DNA of 64,000 bases from Actinomycetota bacterium (GTDB taxonomy: Bacteria > Actinomycetota > Actinomycetes > Nanopelagicales > Nanopelagicaceae). The stretch lies in NCBI GenBank assembly GCA_947449535.1, contig CANFRP010000005.1, forward strand, positions 1 to 64,000. Reading direction: 5' to 3'. Below, one piece after another: positions 45,141-54,497 of the stretch. A model generated the notes under the pieces. It worked only from the letters and a program-made list of their open reading frames with translations. It had not been told where the DNA came from and did not search any database. The position numbers were made by a program, and so were the translations under genes. Each line of letters opens with the position of its first letter. Position 1 is the stretch's first letter.

Positions 45141-46031
45141 ATGCATATAGAAGCGCCATTTGGCCGAATGCTCACCGCGATGGTGACGCCATTCAATAAA
45201 GATCTCTCCGTGGATTGGGCTGGAGTCGACCGACTCGCTCGCCACTTAGTTGATCACGGCCACGACGGAATCGTCGTTAACGGCACAACGGGTGAAGCGC
45301 CAACAACTAAGCCTGAAGAGAAAGATGAAATTATCCGCGTTGTAAAAGCGGCAGTGGGAGATCGCGTCAAAGTTCTCGCTGGTGCTGGTGATAACGAAAC
45401 CTCTTTCTCGGTCGATCAAGCAAAGCGTGCGGAAAAAGCTGGCGCTGATGGAATCTTGATTGTCACTCCCTATTACAACAAGCCACCACAGGCTGGTATC
45501 AAAGCCCACTTCTTGGCAGTCGCTAACTCCACCAACCTTCCTGTGATGATGTATGACATCCCAGGACGTACCGGAGTTGAACTTGAATCAGAGACAATTA
45601 TTTCTTTATTCGAGCACCCTCAGATCGTTGCGCTCAAAGATGCCAAAGGAAATGTCGCTGCAACCTCTTGGGTAATCAAGCGCTGCGGTGTTCCGGTTTA
45701 CTCTGGCGATGACATTCTCAACTTGCCACTTCTCTCTGTAGGAGCGGTCGGATTTGTATCTGTTTGCGGACATACCGTCGGCAACGAACTCAAAGAGATG
45801 CTCAATGCCTGGTTTGCAAATAATGCAGAACGTGCACTAGAAATTCACCAACAACTATTACCGGTATTCACCGGAACCTTCCGCACCCAAGGTGCGATAT
45901 TGACTAAGGCAGCCATGAACATGATGGGCCTACCTGGCGGTTTTACTCGTTTGCCACTTGTCGATGCCACCGAAGCGCAGATCGCGCAATTGCGGGAGGA
46001 CCTACAAAGCGGCGGAGTAAAAATTAACTAA
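45141..46031 (+). CDS. dapA: 4-hydroxy-tetrahydrodipicolinate synthase
   Basis: VNGTTGEAPTTKPEEK, VTPYYNKPPQAGI, MYDIPGRTGVEL. Confidence 0.95.
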   Translation: MHIEAPFGRMLTAMVTPFNKDLSVDWAGVDRLARHLVDHGHDGIVVNGTTGEAPTTKPEEKDEIIRVVKAAVGDRVKVLAGAGDNETSFSVDQAKRAEKAGADGILIVTPYYNKPPQAGIKAHFLAVANSTNLPVMMYDIPGRTGVELESETIISLFEHPQIVALKDAKGNVAATSWVIKRCGVPVYSGDDILNLPLLSVGAVGFVSVCGHTVGNELKEMLNAWFANNAERALEIHQQLLPVFTGTFRTQGAILTKAAMNMMGLPGGFTRLPLVDATEAQIAQLREDLQSGGVKIN

Positions 46032-47713
46032 TGAATCATCCCCATCCAGACCTGCCTTACCCTCCTAAACTTCAAGATAAAACTCTTCGGATCGTGGCCC
46101 TAGGTGGCCTCGGTGAGATCGGTCGCAATATGACCGTCTATGAATACGAAGGCAAACTATTGGTTTTGGATTGTGGCGTTCTCTTTCCAGAAGAGTCACA
46201 ACCAGGAATCGATCTGATCCTTCCGGATTTCTCCTATATTCGCGATCGCCTCGATGACATCGTCGCAATTGTTTTAACGCATGGCCATGAAGACCATATC
46301 GGCGCAGTCCCATATCTCTTGCGCGAAAAGAGCGATATAAAAGTAGTGGGATCAAAACTTACTTTGGCCTTTACTGAAGCAAAGCTCAAGGAGCGTCGCA
46401 TTACCGCCCCGCTGATTGAAGTCCACGCAGGAATGGTGGAGAAGTTCGGTCCCTTCGAACTTGAATTCGTTGCAGTTAATCACTCAATTCCAGATGCGCT
46501 AGCGGTTGCCATTAAAACTCCCGCTGGTGTTGTGCTTGCTACTGGTGATTTCAAAATGGATCAATTGCCACTAGATGGCCGCATTACCGACCTCGCCACA
46601 TTTGCTCGCCTAGGCGCCGAAGGCGTTGACCTCTTCATGGTCGATTCCACTAACGCCGATGTTCCCGGATTTACCACTCCGGAGCGAGATATTTCTCCGG
46701 TATTAGATCGAGTGATCCGACAAACAGAGCGTCGCGTGGTCGTTGCATCATTTGCTTCACATGTTCACCGAATCCAGCAAATTATCGATGTAGCAGTCCA
46801 ACATGATCGCAAAGTTGCTTTTGTTGGACGTTCAATGGTGCGCAATATGAAGCTCGCAGAAGATATGGGCTACCTCACTGTTCCTAAGGGCTTAGTTGTC
46901 GATGCCAAGAACTTGGATGACTACGGCGACAAAGTTGTATTGATCTGCACCGGATCACAAGGCGAACCACTTGCTGCACTTTCCCGAATGGCCAATGGTG
47001 ATCACCAGATCCGAGTGGGCAAGGGCGATACCGTTATTTTGGCTTCATCACTTATCCCAGGTAATGAAAACTCGGTCTTTCGAGTAATTAACGAACTCAC
47101 CCGCTTTGGCGCAAATGTCGTCCATAAGGGCAATGCCATGGTTCACGTATCTGGCCACGCAGCCGCTGGTGAACTCTTGTATTGCTACAACATCGTTAAG
47201 CCAAAGAATGTGATGCCAATCCATGGCGAATGGCGCCACCTTCGCGCAAATGCCGAGCTTGCAATAAAGACGGGCGTTCCTCGCACCAACACTTTGGTAG
47301 TCGAAAATGGAATTGTTATTGATATGGCCGATGGCTATGCAGATGTCGCTGGAGCAGTTGCAGTGGGATATGTCTATGTCGATGGTCAGAGCATTGGTGA
47401 AATTACCGAAAGTTCTTTGAAGGATCGCCGTATTCTCGGTGAAGAAGGATTTATCTCGGTAGTTGTCGTCATCGAATCGCAAACGGGAAAGATTGTTGCT
47501 GGACCAGATATCCATGCCCGAGGATTTACGGAAGATAATTCACTCTTTAATGAAGTCAAAGGAATGATTGAGAAAGCACTTGCTCATGCCGTTGCTAATG
47601 GCATTAATGGCACCCATAAGCTTCAACAAGTTGTTCGTAAAACTGTGGGAAGTTGGGTTGGCGATGAACATCGTCGCAAGCCAATGATTGTTCCTGTAGT
47701 AATTGAGGTCTAA
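46031..47713 (+). CDS. rnj: Ribonuclease J
   Basis: GHEDHIGAVPYLL, GDFKMDQLPLDG, VHVSGHAAAGELLYCYNIVKPKNVMPIHGEWRHL. Confidence 0.93.
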   Translation: MNHPHPDLPYPPKLQDKTLRIVALGGLGEIGRNMTVYEYEGKLLVLDCGVLFPEESQPGIDLILPDFSYIRDRLDDIVAIVLTHGHEDHIGAVPYLLREKSDIKVVGSKLTLAFTEAKLKERRITAPLIEVHAGMVEKFGPFELEFVAVNHSIPDALAVAIKTPAGVVLATGDFKMDQLPLDGRITDLATFARLGAEGVDLFMVDSTNADVPGFTTPERDISPVLDRVIRQTERRVVVASFASHVHRIQQIIDVAVQHDRKVAFVGRSMVRNMKLAEDMGYLTVPKGLVVDAKNLDDYGDKVVLICTGSQGEPLAALSRMANGDHQIRVGKGDTVILASSLIPGNENSVFRVINELTRFGANVVHKGNAMVHVSGHAAAGELLYCYNIVKPKNVMPIHGEWRHLRANAELAIKTGVPRTNTLVVENGIVIDMADGYADVAGAVAVGYVYVDGQSIGEITESSLKDRRILGEEGFISVVVVIESQTGKIVAGPDIHARGFTEDNSLFNEVKGMIEKALAHAVANGINGTHKLQQVVRKTVGSWVGDEHRRKPMIVPVVIEV

Positions 47714-47715
47714 GT

Positions 47716-47745
47716 AGCGAGGGCGCGCCTGCGCTAACTTTTACT
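47716..47745 (+). terminator. Intrinsic terminator after rnj
   Basis: AGCG-A-GGG-CGCG-CCT-G-CGCT stem-loop (47716-47735) with one mismatch, followed by AACTTTTACT. Confidence 0.55.
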
Positions 47746-47769
47746 CACTTTTCTTTACACTTACACATC

Positions 47770-50100
47770 ATGGCCGCACGTAAAAAATCTCGTTCCACGA
47801 AGAAATCTTCCTCTCCAGTCGAAGTCCTTCTTCGTGCGCTGGGTGCTATCTGGCGTGCTGGTGCCAAAGCCATCGGATCCTCTATTCGCTTCATTTTCAG
47901 AGGCGCCAAAGAGTTAGATCCGGTGCACCATCGTGATGGTCTCGCATTTTTTATCTTTATCTTTGCCTTAATTTCTGCAGCAGGTATTTACATCAGCCAT
48001 AAGAATCCAGTGGGCAAGGTGATGTATTACGGCCTACATGGCGCTTTCGGAGCGCTCGCTTGGTTGGCACCGATCGCATTCTTTTATTTCTCTTTTCGAC
48101 TCTTTCGCACACCGGAGGAGAAGCGATCCACCGGACGAATCACTGTTGGCGCGCTTATTTTGCTTCTCACAGCAAGCGGCCTGCTACATATTCTTCGCGG
48201 CGCAGATGGCAAAGGCATAGAGGCTTATTACTCTGCAGGTGGATTAGTGGGTTATGGCGTTGCGACTCCGCTAGATGCCCTTATGACTTCAGTGTTAACA
48301 ATTCCTGTTCTTATCATTATTATGATTTTTGGTCTCTTGATCATTACTGCCACACCGGTCTCACAAGTAGCTTCTCGTATTCGAGCTCTCATTCATATGG
48401 GAAGTAGAGCGAAGGCAACTCCAGTTGTGGATGCCGACTTTGAAATTTCCGATACTCCAGCTTTTGATACGCCACTTGTTCAAGGATTTGTCCATGAAGA
48501 GGAGGAGCTCGACGAAGAAGATTTCGATGAGGAGTTCACTCTTGAATTGCCACGCGAACCCCTAGCTTCGACACCCGTGAAGCCAACCCCACCAGCACCT
48601 ACTGGGCCGGCCAAACAAATGTTGCTTACTGCCGATACTCCATATCAATTACCTCCGATGGATCTCTTGAAAGCAGGACCTGCAGCGAAAGCAAAGTCAA
48701 AGGCCAATGACACAGTCGTTGCTGCGTTGACTCAAGTATTTGAACAATTTAACGTCGATGCTGAAGTGACAGGTTTTATGCGTGGCCCGACTGTCACGCG
48801 CTATGAAATTGAACTTGGCGGGGGAGTGAAAGTCGAGGCAATTACAGCCCTCGCCAAGAACATTTCCTACGCAGTTGCAAGTGGAGATGTTCGCATTCTC
48901 TCGCCTATTCCTGGTAAATCTGCCGTTGGCATTGAGATCCCAAATGTTGATCGCGAGATGGTGACGCTCGGAGATGTATTGCGTTCATCTGTTGCCTCCA
49001 ATGATGCTCATCCCATGGTTATTGCGCTAGGTAAAGATGTCGAAGGCCAATTTATCTGCGCCAATCTTGCGAAAATGCCTCACCTCCTTGTTGCTGGCGC
49101 AACAGGCGCTGGCAAATCCTCGATGATCAACTCACTTGTCGTATCGATTTTGATGCGCGCGACTCCCGACGATGTTCGCCTCGTGATGATTGATCCTAAG
49201 CGAGTAGAGCTCACTTCCTATGAAGGTATTCCGCACTTGATCGCTCCCATCATTACAAACCCAAAGAAAGCTGCTGATGTATTGGCATGGGTTGTTCGTG
49301 AGATGGATATGCGTTATGACGATCTCTCCAATTTTGGATTTAGGCATATCGATGATTTCAATAAAGCAGTACGGGCTGGAAAAATCACCGTGCCGGCGGG
49401 AAGCGAGCGCGTACTCGAGCCTTACCCATATCTCTTGGTCATCATCGATGAGCTTGCAGATTTGATGATGGTTGCTGCTCGGGAAGTGGAAGAGAGCATT
49501 GTTCGAATTACCCAGCTTGCTCGCGCCGCTGGAATCCATTTAGTTATTGCAACCCAGCGCCCAAGCGTCGATATTGTCACTGGCCTCATTAAGGCAAATG
49601 TTCCTTCACGTCTTTCATTTGCAACCTCTAGCCTGGCTGATTCTCGAGTCATTTTGGATACACCTGGTGCCGAGAAACTTGTGGGCCAAGGCGATGCACT
49701 CTTCTTGCCGATGGGCGCAAGTAAAGCGCTACGTATTCAAGGTGCATATGTCTCAGAGCGCGAGACCGAAGCAGTGGTTAATTTTGTTAAACAACAACTT
49801 CAACCTGTGTATCGACTAGATCTCAATGCTCCAGTAAAAGCACATGTGATTGAAGATGATATTGGCGATGATATGGATCTCTTATTGCAGGCAGTTCAAC
49901 TTGTTGTCTCTACTCAATTTGGTTCCACCTCAATGTTGCAACGCAAACTTCGCGTTGGGTTTGCAAAGGCAGGTCGCTTAATGGATCTCATGGAGAGCCG
50001 TGGAATTGTTGGTCCCTCTGAAGGTTCTAAAGCGCGCGTGGTTCTCATAACTGCTGAGCAAATGCCAGACCTACTCGAGCAACTCCAAGGAAACTTGTAA
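47770..50100 (+). CDS. ftsK: DNA translocase FtsK/SpoIIIE
   Basis: Four TM segments, GATGAGKSSMINSLVVSILMRATPDDVRLVMIDPKRVEL, C-terminal gamma winged helix. Confidence 0.95.
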   Translation: MAARKKSRSTKKSSSPVEVLLRALGAIWRAGAKAIGSSIRFIFRGAKELDPVHHRDGLAFFIFIFALISAAGIYISHKNPVGKVMYYGLHGAFGALAWLAPIAFFYFSFRLFRTPEEKRSTGRITVGALILLLTASGLLHILRGADGKGIEAYYSAGGLVGYGVATPLDALMTSVLTIPVLIIIMIFGLLIITATPVSQVASRIRALIHMGSRAKATPVVDADFEISDTPAFDTPLVQGFVHEEEELDEEDFDEEFTLELPREPLASTPVKPTPPAPTGPAKQMLLTADTPYQLPPMDLLKAGPAAKAKSKANDTVVAALTQVFEQFNVDAEVTGFMRGPTVTRYEIELGGGVKVEAITALAKNISYAVASGDVRILSPIPGKSAVGIEIPNVDREMVTLGDVLRSSVASNDAHPMVIALGKDVEGQFICANLAKMPHLLVAGATGAGKSSMINSLVVSILMRATPDDVRLVMIDPKRVELTSYEGIPHLIAPIITNPKKAADVLAWVVREMDMRYDDLSNFGFRHIDDFNKAVRAGKITVPAGSERVLEPYPYLLVIIDELADLMMVAAREVEESIVRITQLARAAGIHLVIATQRPSVDIVTGLIKANVPSRLSFATSSLADSRVILDTPGAEKLVGQGDALFLPMGASKALRIQGAYVSERETEAVVNFVKQQLQPVYRLDLNAPVKAHVIEDDIGDDMDLLLQAVQLVVSTQFGSTSMLQRKLRVGFAKAGRLMDLMESRGIVGPSEGSKARVVLITAEQMPDLLEQLQGNL

Positions 50101-50180
50101 TTCGACCTCTAAATGTTCGACACCATAGGTGATTCTCAGGGTGAGTTCATTTCTCCACGCTTGATCTGAAACCTCTGAAC

Positions 50181-50210
50181 TTGTCCCAAAGTACCCACCT
50201 CTCTTATTCT
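50181..50210 (+). promoter_or_regulatory. Candidate promoter TTGTCC-N18-TATTCT upstream of the RodZ-like gene
   Basis: Near-consensus -35/-10 hexamers in the 163-nt gap after ftsK. Confidence 0.5.
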
Positions 50211-50263
50211 TAGCACCTCAAGTTCCCCATCTTTCGAAGATTTGAGAAGAAGAGGTTCAGCTC

Positions 50264-51010
50264 GTGTCAGAGAAATCAAAGACTGTCGGCGTCGCATTAC
50301 ATGCCGCGCGCACATCAGCTGGATTTTCCCTTCAAGAAATTTCTGACATTACGCGTATTCGTAAAGATGTTTTAAAGGATCTTGAAGCAGATAATTTCGT
50401 TTCATCGGGTGGAATGGCTTACGCGCGTGGACATATCCGCAGTATTGCAAAAACCATAGGTGCAGATTCTGATGCCTTGATTGTCCTCTTCGAAGAGACA
50501 ACTGGCGAAGTAGATCGTCCGATGATTGACCTTCTCACTGAAAATAATGCGACTACCCCTCGTCGCCAACTTCCTAAAGTTTCTTATAAAGCGATGTCTG
50601 GCATAGCAGCTGGAATCGTCGGATTAATTTTTCTTGGCTCAGTAGCATCTTCATACATTTCTCCTGCTGCGCCTTCTGCATCAAAGAAGGAACCAACTTC
50701 AACAGCTACATCCTCAAATGAGCCAGTCACGACTGTTGCCACAAAGACAACCGGAGTCACTGTCGTTGTTACTGGTACAAACGGCAAGAGTTGGATCGGT
50801 GTTACCGATAGCGCAGGGGCGCAAGTATTTAGTGGGCAAATTACTACCGGTGAGAGCAAGACATTTACCGATGATCTGCTTGTTCAATTAGTTGTGGGAA
50901 ATGCCGGCGCTGTCTCATTAAATGTCAATGGCAAAGAACTTGGCACTCCAGGCAAGATCGGTGAGGTCGCGCACCTTCAATTCGACCCTAACTCATCTAA
51001 TCAAGGGTAA
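50264..51010 (+). CDS. RodZ-like protein (N-terminal HTH, TM segment, C-terminal DUF4115-like domain)
   Basis: GVALHAARTSAGFSLQEISDITRIRKDVLKDLE...; TM IAAGIVGLIFLGSVASSYI; GTG start. Confidence 0.82.
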   Translation: MSEKSKTVGVALHAARTSAGFSLQEISDITRIRKDVLKDLEADNFVSSGGMAYARGHIRSIAKTIGADSDALIVLFEETTGEVDRPMIDLLTENNATTPRRQLPKVSYKAMSGIAAGIVGLIFLGSVASSYISPAAPSASKKEPTSTATSSNEPVTTVATKTTGVTVVVTGTNGKSWIGVTDSAGAQVFSGQITTGESKTFTDDLLVQLVVGNAGAVSLNVNGKELGTPGKIGEVAHLQFDPNSSNQG

Positions 51011-51054
51011 GTTCCAAGCCACTTTTTGATCTCTCGGCAGGTAGCATTGCCGCA

Positions 51055-52464
51055 ATGAGCACTTCCCAAAAATCTCGCACTGTCGCATTAGTGACTCTCG
51101 GATGTGCACGCAATGAAGTTGATTCTGAAGAGCTTGCTGGCCGCTTGGCTGCGGATGGTTGGACCTTGGTCGAAGATGCCGCCGATGCTGAGGTTGCGGT
51201 AATTAATACCTGCGGATTTATCGAGAGCGCTAAGAAGGATTCAGTAGATGCACTCTTGGAAGCGCACTCTCTCAAGGGCAATGGGATTACCCAGGCTGTA
51301 GTAGCTGTGGGATGCATGGCAGAGCGTTACGGCAAGGAACTAGCCCAGGCTCTCCCGGAAGCAGATGCAATTCTGGGATTTGATGATTACAAAGATATTT
51401 CCGCTCGCCTACAAACCATCATTGGTGGTGGGTCGATCCAAGCACATACTCCGCAAGATCGCCGCACACTTTTGCCAATCTCTCCGGCCGAACGTGCTGC
51501 TAATCGCGACGCCGTCATGTCCGAGCGTCCTGCGCCAATGGGACAAGGTTTACGGGTAATGCGAAAGCGCCTGGAGAAAGCTCCGGTAGCACCACTCAAG
51601 ATCGCCTCGGGTTGCGATCGCCGATGCTCCTTCTGCGCCATTCCGATGTTCCGTGGCTCTTTCGTCTCGCGCCGTCCCACCGAGATTTTGGATGAAGCGA
51701 AATGGCTAGCCGATCAAGGCGTTACCGAGATCTTCTTAGTTTCGGAAAATACGACCTCTTATGGCAAAGATTTCGGCGACCTCAAGGTTCTGGAAAAGAT
51801 GCTGCCTGATCTATCTGCGATAGATGGGATTGAGCGAATTCGCTTGTCTTATCTCCAGCCGGCAGAGATGCGCCCATCACTCTTGCAGGCAATGGTCAGC
51901 ATTCCCAAAGTTCTTCCCTATTTCGATCTCTCCTTCCAGCACGCAGCCCCAACTGTCCTACGTCGGATGCGTCGTTTTGGCGGAGCAGAAGAATTCCTTC
52001 ACCTCATTACTCAAATTCGGGCGCTCTCTCCCGAAGCTGGCATCCGCTCCAATGTGATCGTCGGATTTCCGGGTGAGACAGAAGCGGAATACCAAGAGCT
52101 CGTTCAATTTATATCGGAAGCGCGTATGGATGCAGTTGGTGTCTTTGGATATTCCGATGAAGATAAGACAGAAGCGCTCACATTAGAAAATAAAGTAGAT
52201 CAAGATCTTATAAACCATCGCCTCAACGAGCTCTCCACGATGGTGGATGAATTCATTATGCAGCGAGCCGAGGAGCGTATCGGCGAGAAAGTTCGCGTAT
52301 TGATTGAAGATGAAGAGCTTCAAGAAGGTCGAGCAGAGCATCAAGGACCAGAAGTTGATGGCTCCACCTTCATTCAAGGTCGTGGTCAATATCGAGTGGG
52401 AGACTATGTAGATGCAGTCGTTACTGATGTTGCAGGTGCAGATTTGGTAGCCCAGCCGCTATGA
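51055..52464 (+). CDS. rimO: Ribosomal protein S12 methylthiotransferase
   Basis: VALVTLGCARNEVDSEELAGRLAADGW, SGCDRRCSFCAIPMFRGSF. Confidence 0.95.
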   Translation: MSTSQKSRTVALVTLGCARNEVDSEELAGRLAADGWTLVEDAADAEVAVINTCGFIESAKKDSVDALLEAHSLKGNGITQAVVAVGCMAERYGKELAQALPEADAILGFDDYKDISARLQTIIGGGSIQAHTPQDRRTLLPISPAERAANRDAVMSERPAPMGQGLRVMRKRLEKAPVAPLKIASGCDRRCSFCAIPMFRGSFVSRRPTEILDEAKWLADQGVTEIFLVSENTTSYGKDFGDLKVLEKMLPDLSAIDGIERIRLSYLQPAEMRPSLLQAMVSIPKVLPYFDLSFQHAAPTVLRRMRRFGGAEEFLHLITQIRALSPEAGIRSNVIVGFPGETEAEYQELVQFISEARMDAVGVFGYSDEDKTEALTLENKVDQDLINHRLNELSTMVDEFIMQRAEERIGEKVRVLIEDEELQEGRAEHQGPEVDGSTFIQGRGQYRVGDYVDAVVTDVAGADLVAQPL

Positions 52465-53000
52465 CAAATAAGAATTTAAATCTTCCCAATGCACTCACTG
52501 TCTTGCGTTTACTTGCGCTTCCGTTCTGCGCCTACGCTCTTTTTAAGAATGGTGGTGACGATGCGACTTGGCAGTGGATTGCATGGAGTGGCTTCTTCCT
52601 CGTTGGCCTGACTGATTTTTTTGATGGCAAAGTCGCTCGTGCGCGCCATCAGATCACAAGCTTCGGTACTTTTCTAGATCCGGTTGCAGATAAAGCCGCG
52701 ATCGGCACCGCAATGATCGGCCTCTCTATTCAAGGAAAATTATGGTGGTGGGTCACCATCGTTATTTTGCTCCGCGAAATCGCAGTCACGGTACTTCGCC
52801 TAGCTGTCATTCGGGGTGGGGTAATCCCTGCCAGTAAGGGCGGAAAGCTCAAGACGATGTTCCAAGGTTTTGGAGTTGGCTTCTACATCCTCCCGCTCCC
52901 ACATTGGGCGCTACTTCCACGTGATGCCTTTATGGCAGTCGCAATTATTTTGACCATCACCACGGGCTTTGACTATTTTGCGAAAGCGCTGCGTCGATGA
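52461..53000 (+). CDS. pgsA: CDP-diacylglycerol--glycerol-3-phosphate 3-phosphatidyltransferase
   Basis: NLPNALTVLRLLALPF, DFFDGKVARARHQITSFGTFLDPVADK. Confidence 0.93.
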   Translation: MTNKNLNLPNALTVLRLLALPFCAYALFKNGGDDATWQWIAWSGFFLVGLTDFFDGKVARARHQITSFGTFLDPVADKAAIGTAMIGLSIQGKLWWWVTIVILLREIAVTVLRLAVIRGGVIPASKGGKLKTMFQGFGVGFYILPLPHWALLPRDAFMAVAIILTITTGFDYFAKALRR

Positions 53001-53464
53001 TTGATGCAACAGCTGTAGTTAAGAAATTAAAGAAGAAGGGGCTGACGCTCTCGTGCGCTGAATCGATTACTGGTGGCGGACTCGCATCAGCCATCACTGA
53101 TATTGCTGGATCATCCGCCGTCTTTGAAGGCGCGATCATCTCGTATTCCGATTCGGCTAAAACTAAGTTACTTGGAGTCTTCAAGCGTTTAATCACCAAG
53201 CACACTGCAGTCTCCGAAGAGGTGGCCATCGCAATGGCGGTCGGTGCCCGCGCTCAATTCAAAACTGATTATGCAATCGCTACCACTGGCGTCGCCGGGC
53301 CTGGTAAGGCCTATGGACAGAAAGCCGGGACCGTCTGGATTGCCATCGCCTCTAAGAAATCCACTCAGACAATCTCGCTCCAGCTCACTGGAGATCGCTC
53401 CGCTATTCGCCACGCAACAATAGAGAGCGCTTTAGCCACTTTTGAGCGTATCCTTAGCACGTGA
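52997..53464 (+). CDS. cinA: CinA C-terminal domain nicotinamide-nucleotide amidase
   Basis: [36 protein letters not shown]...[21 protein letters not shown]. Confidence 0.9.
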   Translation: MIDATAVVKKLKKKGLTLSCAESITGGGLASAITDIAGSSAVFEGAIISYSDSAKTKLLGVFKRLITKHTAVSEEVAIAMAVGARAQFKTDYAIATTGVAGPGKAYGQKAGTVWIAIASKKSTQTISLQLTGDRSAIRHATIESALATFERILST

Positions 53465-53730
53465 CCCTTCTACGTACCCATATCGGTAGCACCCTGCGCA
53501 GCGCTCGCGTTGCCCAAGGTCGCACCCTGCGCGATGTCGCCAAAGGCGCTCGCGTCTCATTGGGTTATCTATCCGAAGTAGAACGTGGTCAGAAAGAAGC
53601 TTCATCCGAACTTTTGAATTCCATCTGCCAGGCACTCGATCTCTCATTGAGTACTGTCATGGTCGATGTTGCGCTTCTCGTTAAGACCGCCGAGAGCCCA
53701 ATCCTGACAGTGGTCGACGACGCCGCTTAA
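53461..53730 (+). CDS. clgR: ClgR-type Xre family transcriptional regulator
   Basis: [45 protein letters not shown]; directly downstream of pgsA-cinA. Confidence 0.88.
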   Translation: MTLLRTHIGSTLRSARVAQGRTLRDVAKGARVSLGYLSEVERGQKEASSELLNSICQALDLSLSTVMVDVALLVKTAESPILTVVDDAA

Positions 53731-53731
53731 A

Positions 53732-54256
53732 GTGTCGCCGGATCCTACGAAGTACGCGCCACAAATGGCCACCCAACAACGTTCTCGCGCTGCAATTCTT
53801 GCTGGCGCAAAAGCTGTCATTGCCGAAGATGGTAATTACGAATCCAACATGATTGAGATTGCAGCTCGCGCACAAGTGTCTCGTGCGACTGTCTATAACC
53901 ACTTTGCAGATAAAGAAGAAATGATGTTGACGCTTCTGGAATCAGAGATTGAGCGCCTCACCGAATTAGCGAAAACTGCTGCAAATCCCATGGAAGCGCT
54001 GCGAGCCCTTTCGCAAGATATCTCTAACGATCCAGCCCTCCGTAAAATGGTGACGAGTGACCCTTTGGATATCGCTCGCTTTGTGACGGTCACCGATCAT
54101 CCACTTTGGACCAAAGTCTTTGAATCAGCCACGGCCGTTTTCGGACTTGATAATTCTGGTGTTGTCATTCGCTGGTTAATTGGCCAAATTGGCGCGCCAC
54201 TCACCGCGGCGGAATCTGCTCATCAAGCAGAGCAGATCGCTCGCGCGCTCGCTTAG
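53732..54256 (+). CDS. TetR family transcriptional regulator
   Basis: QRSRAAILAGAKAVIAEDGNYESNMIEIAARAQVSRATVYNHFADKEEMMLTLL; start may instead be the downstream ATG at 53765. Confidence 0.85.
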   Translation: MSPDPTKYAPQMATQQRSRAAILAGAKAVIAEDGNYESNMIEIAARAQVSRATVYNHFADKEEMMLTLLESEIERLTELAKTAANPMEALRALSQDISNDPALRKMVTSDPLDIARFVTVTDHPLWTKVFESATAVFGLDNSGVVIRWLIGQIGAPLTAAESAHQAEQIARALA

Positions 54257-54261
54257 TTGAT

Positions 54262-54453
54262 ATGAGAATCACTGAACTCAAAAGCCGGATGGCTGATTAC
54301 TTCGCTGATTCAGATACCTATGCCCGCGACATCGTTCACTCTGAATTAGGTGGTCGCACCGTCAATGAAGCTTTAACAGCGGGGGATGAGCCCGGGGATA
54401 TTTGGAGAGCTGTCATCGCCCACAATCCGGAGATGCCTCTTAAATTTAGGTGA
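54262..54453 (+). CDS. DUF3046 family protein
   Basis: MRITELKSRMADYFADSDTYARDIVHSELGGRTVNEALTAGDEPGDIWRAV; position upstream of recA. Confidence 0.85.
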   Translation: MRITELKSRMADYFADSDTYARDIVHSELGGRTVNEALTAGDEPGDIWRAVIAHNPEMPLKFR

Positions 54454-54497
54454 GTATTCCTAGGTCATGACTGAGCATTGAGGCTAACATTTCAATT

